DNA of 64,000 nucleotides from Prevotella sp. (GTDB taxonomy: Bacteria; Bacteroidota; Bacteroidia; Bacteroidales; Bacteroidaceae): contig JAEEVW010000010.1 in NCBI GenBank assembly GCA_016291085.1, forward strand, positions 1-64,000, given 5' to 3'. Each line of letters opens with the position of its first letter. The stretch's first letter is position 1. The position numbers and the translations under genes were made by a program. Of this stretch, positions 58,345 through 64,000 are shown piece by piece. Below the pieces are notes generated by a model, which saw only the letters and a program-made list of their open reading frames with translations, had not been told where the DNA came from and made no database searches.

Positions 58345-59355
58345 ATGGATTTATTAAGTCAAATCGTAGCGCGTGCTAAGAGTAACAAGCAGCGCATCGT
58401 GCTCCCTGAAGCAGAAGAGGAGCGTACACTCTGTGCAGCCGATAAGGCATTGGCTGATAACCTCGCAGACATCATCCTGATTGGTAACCCTGCTAAAGTG
58501 GAGGCTTTGGCCAAGGAGAAGGGTCTGACAAATATTGGTAAGGCAACCCTTATCGACCCAGAGAACTACGACAAGAGCGAGGAACTGGCTGAGAAACTGG
58601 CTGAGATTCGCAAGTCGAAGGGTATGACCATCGAGGAGGCTCGCAAGCTGATTAAGAACCCCTTGTATCTGGGTTGTATGATTATCAAGACTGAGGGTGC
58701 TGATGGTCAGATTTCTGGTGCATTGAGTACTACGGGCGACACCCTGCGTCCTGCTCTGCAAATCATCAAGTGCCAGCCTGGTATCACTTGCGTTAGTGGT
58801 GGTCTGCTGCTCATCTCTAAGGAGAAGCAATATGGTGAGGATGGTGTGCTCGTCGTAGGTGACGTCGCTGTAACACCTATGCCCGATGCTGCTCAGCTCT
58901 CTCAGATTGCTGTCTGCACCGCTCAGACTGCTAAGAGTGTTGCTGGTTTTGCTGACCCCAGAGTGGCTATGCTGAGCTTCTCAACAAAGGGTTCTGCCAA
59001 GCACGAGGTGTGCGACAAGGTCATTGAGGCTACCAAGCTGGCTAAGGAGCTGGATCCCAACTTGAAGATTGATGGTGAGCTGCAGGCTGATGCTGCTCTC
59101 GTACCAAGTGTTGGTGCCAAGAAGGCTCCTGGCTCTGAGATTGCTGGCAAGGCCAACGTGCTGGTATTCCCCAACCTCGAGGTAGGAAACATTGGCTATA
59201 AGATGGTTCAGCGCCTGGGTGATGCAATCGCTATTGGCCCGATTTTGCAGGGCATTGCTCGTCCTGTGAACGACCTTTCTCGTGGCTGCTCTGTAGACGA
59301 CATCTACTACATGATAGCCATCACCGCTTGTCAGGCAATGGACGCTAAGAAGTAG
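58345..59355 (+). CDS. pta: Phosphate acetyltransferase
   Basis: 336 residues. Converts acetyl-CoA and phosphate to acetyl phosphate. The short (PTA domain only) form: RIVLPEAEEERTLCAADKAL, GALSTTGDTLRPALQIIK, LLISKEKQYGEDGVLVVGDVAVTP, VAMLSFSTKGSAKHE and GEIDGELQADAALVP-like segment. Paired with ackA downstream for acetate production and ATP. Strong codon bias suggests high expression. A 39-bp inverted-repeat arm begins at its stop codon. Confidence 0.96.
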   Translation: MDLLSQIVARAKSNKQRIVLPEAEEERTLCAADKALADNLADIILIGNPAKVEALAKEKGLTNIGKATLIDPENYDKSEELAEKLAEIRKSKGMTIEEARKLIKNPLYLGCMIIKTEGADGQISGALSTTGDTLRPALQIIKCQPGITCVSGGLLLISKEKQYGEDGVLVVGDVAVTPMPDAAQLSQIAVCTAQTAKSVAGFADPRVAMLSFSTKGSAKHEVCDKVIEATKLAKELDPNLKIDGELQADAALVPSVGAKKAPGSEIAGKANVLVFPNLEVGNIGYKMVQRLGDAIAIGPILQGIARPVNDLSRGCSVDDIYYMIAITACQAMDAKK

Positions 59356-59489
59356 ACCCACCCCCAACCCCTCCCTATATGGAGGGGAGTAGATAGATAA
59401 AACGAAGTATAACAAAATAAAAAACGCCCCTAAAACTCCCTAATAGGTGACTACTCCTCCCCATACAGGGGGAGGCTGGGAGGGGGTCT
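59354..59489. repeat. 39-bp imperfect inverted repeat between pta and ackA
   Basis: Left arm 59354-59392 (begins AGACCCACCCCCAACCCCTC) and right arm 59451-59489 (ends GGCTGGGAGGGGGTCT) are largely complementary; a 58-base A/T-rich spacer lies between. The right arm supplies the GGGAGGGGG before the ackA start, so hairpin formation could hide the ribosome-binding site. Confidence 0.8.
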
Positions 59490-59494
59490 GAATT

Positions 59495-60685
59495 ATGAAG
59501 ATATTAGTATTAAACTGTGGTTCGTCCTCTATCAAGTACGCTTTGTACAATATGGACGACAAGAGTGTGATGACCAGTGGTGGTGCTGAGCGTGTGGGCT
59601 TGGACGGTGCCTTTGTGAAGGTGAAGCTGGCCAATGGTGAGAAGAAGCAGATTATGCACGACATCCCTGAGCATACTGAGGGTGTGAAGTTCATCTTCTC
59701 GCTGCTTACCGATCCTGAGATTGGTGTGATTAAGAGTCTTGACGAGATTGACGCTGTGGGTCACCGTATGGTGCATGGTGGCGAGAAGTTCAATAAGTCA
59801 GTTGTTCTGACTGATGAAGTACTGAAGGAGTTTGAGAAGTGTTCAGACCTGGCTCCGCTGCACAACCCCGCTAACCTGAAGGGTGTGAATGCTGTGAAGG
59901 AACTGATGCCTGGTCTGCCTCAGGTGGGCGTGTTCGACACCGCTTTCCACCAGACTATGCCTCCCAAGGCTTATATGTACGCCATTCCTTATGAGCTTTA
60001 CGAGAAGTACGGCATCCGTCGTTATGGTTTCCACGGAACCTCTCACCGTTATGTCAGCGCTCGTGCTTGCGAGTTCTTAGGCATTAAGGCTGAAGGTACT
60101 AAGATGGTAACCTGCCACGTGGGTAACGGTGGTTCTATCGCTGCTGTCGTTGATGGCAAGTGTATCGATACCTCGATGGGTCTCACTCCGCTGGAGGGTC
60201 TCGTCATGGGTACTCGTGCTGGCGATATTGATGGTGGTGCTGTGACCTTCATCGAGAAGAAGCTGGGCCTTGATGCCGATGGTATGTCGAACCTGCTCAA
60301 CAAGAAGAGCGGTGTGGCTGGTCTCACTGGTGGTTCGAGCGATATGCGCGACGTAGAGAATGCTGCTAAGTCTGGCGATCCGAAAGCTAAGCTGGCTCAG
60401 GACATGTATTTCTATCGTATTAAGAAGTACATTGGTGCCTATGCTGCTGCTATGGGTGGTCTCGACGTGGTCGTCTTCACCGCTGGTGTTGGTGAGAACC
60501 AGACCAGTATGCGCTCGGAGGTCTGCAAGAATATGGAGTTCCTGGGCATCAAGTTCGACGAGTCGAAGAACAACATTCGTGGCGAAGAGGCTATCATCTC
60601 TGCTGACGACTCGAAGGTGAAGGTGGTTGTCATTCCTACCGACGAGGAGCTGATGATTGCCACAGACACGATGAATCTGTTGTAG
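59495..60685 (+). CDS. ackA: Acetate kinase
   Basis: 396 residues. Transfers phosphate from acetyl phosphate to ADP. Motifs: VLNCGSSSIKYALY at the start, VGHRMVHGGEKF, FHGTSHRYVSARA, TCHVGNGGSIAAVVDGKCID, TSMGLTPLEGLVMGTRAGDID and FTAGVGENQTSMR. Complete. It lies downstream of pta across the inverted-repeat element. Confidence 0.97.
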   Translation: MKILVLNCGSSSIKYALYNMDDKSVMTSGGAERVGLDGAFVKVKLANGEKKQIMHDIPEHTEGVKFIFSLLTDPEIGVIKSLDEIDAVGHRMVHGGEKFNKSVVLTDEVLKEFEKCSDLAPLHNPANLKGVNAVKELMPGLPQVGVFDTAFHQTMPPKAYMYAIPYELYEKYGIRRYGFHGTSHRYVSARACEFLGIKAEGTKMVTCHVGNGGSIAAVVDGKCIDTSMGLTPLEGLVMGTRAGDIDGGAVTFIEKKLGLDADGMSNLLNKKSGVAGLTGGSSDMRDVENAAKSGDPKAKLAQDMYFYRIKKYIGAYAAAMGGLDVVVFTAGVGENQTSMRSEVCKNMEFLGIKFDESKNNIRGEEAIISADDSKVKVVVIPTDEELMIATDTMNLL

Positions 60686-60754
60686 AATCAGACGACATCC
60701 TTCAGAAAGGAAGTTTCTAAGGAATAAAAATCGGTTTTTACCGACCGCTCGCAT

Positions 60755-60820
60755 ATATTGGGGCGGGGGCTCGAAGATATTCGGGCGCCCGCCCTAATTC
60801 ATTGGGGCGCCCGCCCGAAT
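60755..60820. repeat. 22-bp tandem array, GGGCGCCCGCCC type (three units)
   Basis: Units at 60755, 60777 and 60799, each 22 bp, sharing ATT-GGGCGCCCGCCC. The first is the most diverged. Confidence 0.75.
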
Positions 60821-60823
60821 CTA

Positions 60824-60920
60824 GCGAGAAGGCTTCTCGCTCCCAGTGAAACGGCTTCTCGCTCCCAGTGAAACGGCTTCTCGCTCCCAGTGAGACGGCC
60901 TCTCGCTCCCAGCGAGTCCG
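60824..60920. repeat. 22-bp tandem array, GGCTTCTCGCTCCCAG type (four units plus partial)
   Basis: Units at 60824, 60846, 60868 and 60890, consensus GTGAAACGGCTTCTCGCTCC plus CA; partial at 60912. It directly follows the previous array. Together they fill the gap between ackA and purL, apart from the purL promoter. Confidence 0.9.
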
Positions 60921-61026
60921 TACACCTTTCCTTTTCCCTGCGTATGACTATCGTTGTTTCTCCGTATAATGTCGCGTTTTTAATAATTATTTAGTGACGT
61001 TTGTGCCCTTTGTGGATTATTTTTAG

Positions 61027-61034
61027 TACCTTTG
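61027..61034 (+). promoter_or_regulatory. -7 box for purL
   Basis: TACCTTTG followed by CACGC, with TTTG at 61000-61003; 33 bases upstream of the ATG. Confidence 0.65.
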
Positions 61035-61067
61035 CACGCAAAATAAGAAACAATATAATAATAAGGT

Positions 61068-64000
61068 ATGATACGCTTCTTTCAGACCCCCACAAAAACG
61101 GTGATAGCAACGGAAGTTGATCACCAGTTGAGTGAACAAGAAATCAAGGAATTAAACTGGTTGTATGGCGAGGCAACGATGCTCGAGGCAGAGAGCCTGG
61201 AGGGCTATTTTGTTGGTCCGCGTCGTGAAATGGTGACCCCATGGTCAACGAATGCTGTTGAGATTACCCAGAACATGGGTCTCAAGGGCATCAGTCGTAT
61301 TGAGGAGTATTTCTCTGTTGACAGCAAGGATGCTGAGCACGACGAAATGCTGCAACGCATGTATGATGGTCTGAATCAGGACATTTTTACGATTAATATC
61401 AAGCCTGAGCCCATCAAGTATGTGGACAATCTGGAGGAATATAACGAGCAGGAGGGTCTGGCTCTGAGCCCCGAGGAGATTGAGTACCTGCACGGACTGG
61501 AGAAGCAGAATGGTCGTCCGCTGACGGATTCTGAGATCTTCGGTTTCGCACAGATCAACTCTGAGCACTGTCGTCATAAGATCTTTGGTGGCACCTTTAT
61601 TATTGATGGCAAAGAGATGGAGTCAAGTCTCTTCGCGATGATCAAGAAGACCACGCAGGAGAACCCCAACAAGATTCTCTCCGCCTATAAGGATAACGTT
61701 GCTTTTGCACAGGGTCCAGTCGTTGAGCAGTTTGCTCCAAAAGACCAGAGCACGAGCGACTATTTCCAGGTGAAAGATATAGAGAGTGTCATCTCGCTGA
61801 AGGCTGAGACACATAACTTCCCCACCACAGTAGAGCCATTCAATGGTGCTGCTACTGGTACGGGTGGTGAGATTCGCGACCGTATGGGTGGTGGCGTTGG
61901 CTCATGGCCTATTGCTGGTACTGCTGTTTACATGACAGCTTATCCACGCTTGGACGAATCCGGAGAATCCGGATTATCCGGAATTTCCAGGGACTGGGAA
62001 GACATTCTGCCCGTTCGTCAGTGGTTGTATCAGTCACCACAGCAGATTCTGACCAAGGCTTCGAATGGTGCTTCAGACTTCGGTAATAAGTTCGGCCAGC
62101 CACTGATTTGTGGTTCTGTACTGACCTTCGAACATCAGGAGGGCAAGGAGAAGTATGCCTACGATAAGGTTATCATGCTGGCTGGTGGTGTTGGTTATGG
62201 CACCAAGCGCGACTGCCTGAAGAAGGAGCCTCAGAAGGGTAACAAAGTAGTTGTGGTGGGTGGTGATAACTATCGCATCGGTCTTGGTGGCGGTTCTGTG
62301 TCATCAGTGGATACAGGTCGCTACAGCAATGGTATCGAACTGAATGCTGTCCAGCGTGCCAACCCTGAGATGCAGAAGCGTGCTTATAACCTCGTTCGTG
62401 CACTCTGCGAGGAGGATGTGAACCCTGTAGTCAGTATTCACGATCATGGTTCTGCTGGTCACCTGAACTGTCTCTCAGAGCTCGTAGAGGAGTGCGGTGG
62501 TGAGATTGATATGACCAAGCTGCCTATCGGCGACAAAACGCTTTCGAGCAAGGAGATTATCGCCAACGAGAGTCAGGAACGTATGGGTCTGCTTATCGAT
62601 GAGAAGCATATCGAACATGTCCGTAAGATTGCCGAGCGCGAGCGTGCTCCGCTGTATGTCGTTGGTGAGACCACGGGCGATGCTCACTTCTCATTCAAGC
62701 AGGGCGATGGTGTGAAGCCATTCGATCTCGATGTGGCTCAGATGTTTGGTCACTCGCCCAAGACCATCATGAAAGATAATACTGTAGAGCGTCACTATCA
62801 GGACGTTACTTACAGTCAGGATAAGATTAATGAATACCTTGAGCGCGTGCTCCAGCTGGAGGCTGTAGCTTGTAAGGACTGGTTGACGAACAAGGTAGAC
62901 CGTTCTGTAACGGGAAAGATAGCCCGTCAGCAGTGTCAGGGTGAGATTCAGTTGCCTTTGAGCGACTGCGGTGTCGTTGCCCTCGACTATCGTGGCCAGA
63001 AGGGTATTGCTACTGCCCTCGGACATGCTCCTCAGGCTGGTTTGGCTGATCCCGCTGCAGGAAGTGTGCTCTCCGTTGCTGAGGCGCTGACGAATATCGT
63101 CTGGGCTCCAATGGCAGAGGGTATGGACTCGATTTCATTGAGTGCTAACTGGATGTGGCCTTGTCGCTCTCAGGAAGGTGAGGATGCTCGTCTCTATGCT
63201 GGTGTGAAGGCTTTGAGCGATTTCTGCTGCGACCTGCATATCAATGTCCCAACAGGTAAGGATTCACTCTCTTTGAGTCAGCAGTATCCTAATGGCGAGA
63301 AGATAATCTCTCCAGGAACAGTGATTGTCAGTGCTGGTGGTGAGGTCAGCGACATAAAGAAAGTTGTATCGCCAGTATTGGTGAACGATAAGAACGCTTC
63401 ACTCTATCATATCGACTTCTCGTTCGACGAGCAGCATCTTGGTGGTTCTGCCTTTGCCCAGAGCTTGGGTAAGGTTGGCGACGATGTGCCTACAGTAAAG
63501 AACCCTGAGTACTTTGCTGACGCTTTCATGGCAGTACAGCAGATGATTGAGAAGGGTTGGATTCTGGCTGGTCACGATATTTCTGCAGGTGGTCTGATTA
63601 CCACCCTGCTCGAGATGTGCTTCGCCAACCAGAAGGGTGGTATGCATATCAACCTGCACGATATCTGCGCTGATGGCGACATCGTGAAGGCGCTCTTTGC
63701 TGAGAACCCAGGCGTAGTCATCGAGGTAAGTGATGAGCACAAGCAGGAGTTCAAGGACTTTATGGAAGAGCAGGGTGTAGGCTTTGCAAAAATCGGTTAT
63801 CCCGTTGAGAATGCCCGCACCATCGTGGTGAAGGCTGGTGACGAGGAGAAGACCTTCGATATCGACGCCCTGCGTGATGTATGGTATAAGACCTCTTACC
63901 TGCTGGATCGTAAGCAGAGCTTCAACGGCAAGGCTAAGGAGCGCTTCGAGAACTACAAGAAGCAGCCACTTGAGATGAAGTTCAACAAGGACTTTACTGG
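61068..64000 (+). CDS. purL: Phosphoribosylformylglycinamidine synthase (cut by window end)
   Basis: At least 977 residues, continuing past the window. Large-type FGAM synthase of purine synthesis. The start (MIRFFQTPTKTVIATEVDHQ) follows AAGG. Visible: N-terminal PurS-like region, linker FGFAQINSEHCRHKIFGG, ATP-binding AETHNFPTTVEPFNGAATGTGG-type segment (within 61801-61870) and a second synthetase half (DCGVVALDYRGQKGIATALG). The glutaminase domain would lie beyond the end. Residues 298-309 (ESGESGLSGISR) come from a 9-bp TCCGGA array. Confidence 0.95.
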   Translation, partial: MIRFFQTPTKTVIATEVDHQLSEQEIKELNWLYGEATMLEAESLEGYFVGPRREMVTPWSTNAVEITQNMGLKGISRIEEYFSVDSKDAEHDEMLQRMYDGLNQDIFTINIKPEPIKYVDNLEEYNEQEGLALSPEEIEYLHGLEKQNGRPLTDSEIFGFAQINSEHCRHKIFGGTFIIDGKEMESSLFAMIKKTTQENPNKILSAYKDNVAFAQGPVVEQFAPKDQSTSDYFQVKDIESVISLKAETHNFPTTVEPFNGAATGTGGEIRDRMGGGVGSWPIAGTAVYMTAYPRLDESGESGLSGISRDWEDILPVRQWLYQSPQQILTKASNGASDFGNKFGQPLICGSVLTFEHQEGKEKYAYDKVIMLAGGVGYGTKRDCLKKEPQKGNKVVVVGGDNYRIGLGGGSVSSVDTGRYSNGIELNAVQRANPEMQKRAYNLVRALCEEDVNPVVSIHDHGSAGHLNCLSELVEECGGEIDMTKLPIGDKTLSSKEIIANESQERMGLLIDEKHIEHVRKIAERERAPLYVVGETTGDAHFSFKQGDGVKPFDLDVAQMFGHSPKTIMKDNTVERHYQDVTYSQDKINEYLERVLQLEAVACKDWLTNKVDRSVTGKIARQQCQGEIQLPLSDCGVVALDYRGQKGIATALGHAPQAGLADPAAGSVLSVAEALTNIVWAPMAEGMDSISLSANWMWPCRSQEGEDARLYAGVKALSDFCCDLHINVPTGKDSLSLSQQYPNGEKIISPGTVIVSAGGEVSDIKKVVSPVLVNDKNASLYHIDFSFDEQHLGGSAFAQSLGKVGDDVPTVKNPEYFADAFMAVQQMIEKGWILAGHDISAGGLITTLLEMCFANQKGGMHINLHDICADGDIVKALFAENPGVVIEVSDEHKQEFKDFMEEQGVGFAKIGYPVENARTIVVKAGDEEKTFDIDALRDVWYKTSYLLDRKQSFNGKAKERFENYKKQPLEMKFNKDFT
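61959..61994. repeat. 9-bp-period TCCGGA array inside purL
   Basis: TCCGGA at 61959, 61968 and 61977 with a diverged fourth (TCCAGG) at 61986, exactly 9 bp apart and in frame; encodes SGESGLSGI. Confidence 0.88.

Noticed and set aside
15945..60920. The 22-bp arrays as CRISPR arrays
   Set aside because: Units are contiguous with no unique spacers, only 3-4 copies each, different sequence at each locus, and no cas genes are present.
1..64000. tRNA, rRNA, prophage or insertion-sequence genes
   Set aside because: I saw no T-arm-like tRNA signature with a matching cloverleaf, no rRNA segments, and no transposase, integrase or structural phage genes.

Overview
This 64 kb window looks like a chromosomal segment of a Bacteroidota genome, most likely a Prevotella-type gut or rumen organism. 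The evidence is the repeated Bacteroidota -7 promoter box (TAnnTTTG) in front of many genes, an S46 dipeptidyl-peptidase, LruC-type lipoprotein and T9SS-like C-terminal domains, SusA-like amylase and multimodular glycoside hydrolases, DUF2851, DUF4298 and DUF4236 proteins, and the folP-cdaA and pta-ackA gene pairs. I saw no rRNA, tRNA, transposase, integrase or CRISPR array.

Layout. 0-7.4 kb: LruC lipoprotein, four-helix-bundle protein with a tripeptide-repeat tail, SpmA/SpmB-like membrane protein, MOP flippase, S46 peptidase. 7.5-15.8 kb (minus): DEAD-box helicase, FGGY kinase, split transketolase, M16 peptidase. 16.2-25.2 kb: DUF6440 protein, gpmI, esterase, sialate O-acetylesterase, Nudix hydrolase, subtilisin-like protease, GH13 amylase. 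25.2-29.3 kb is accessory-looking: tandem arrays, a candidate structured RNA, an AT-rich DUF4236 / AAA+ ATPase pair, a large palindrome and a frameshifted MazF-like toxin with its partner. 29.3-32.3 kb (minus): dprA, thioesterase, DUF2851. 32.4-36.5 kb: rnr, PfkB kinase, SIMPL protein. 36.5-39.9 kb (minus): four-carbon acid sugar kinase, PdxA2-like dehydrogenase, iron alcohol dehydrogenase. 40.1-42.9 kb: small exported or membrane proteins. 43.4-46.9 kb: BASS transporter, then an SSS symporter and a DHDPS-family lyase. 47.1-49.7 kb: nrdD-nrdG. 49.8-56.6 kb: two large exported glycoside hydrolases. 56.7-64 kb: folP, cdaA, pta, ackA and purL (cut by the window end).

The genes describe a saccharolytic anaerobe: exported glycan and protein degradation, sugar-acid and pentose-type carbon entry (FGGY kinase, transketolase, PfkB kinase, four-carbon acid pathway, DHDPS-family lyase), acetate formation by Pta-AckA and anaerobic dNTP synthesis by NrdDG.

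The most unusual aspect is a large population of short patterned repeats. (1) Arrays with a strict 9-bp period (CTAG, TAGG/CCTA or TCCGGA cores) lie in frame inside five genes, and a 10-bp-period CCTAGG array lies between two genes. (2) At least seven arrays with units of 21-23 bp (mostly exactly 22 bp), unrelated to each other in sequence, occupy the intergenic gaps. (3) Perfect or near-perfect micro-palindromes lie in frame inside catabolic and enzyme genes, especially the four-carbon acid kinase, rnr and the glycoside hydrolases; one palindrome family occurs both between genes and inside rnr. Together these suggest an active process, not obviously transposase-driven, that seeds patterned DNA into gene junctions and tolerant protein loops.
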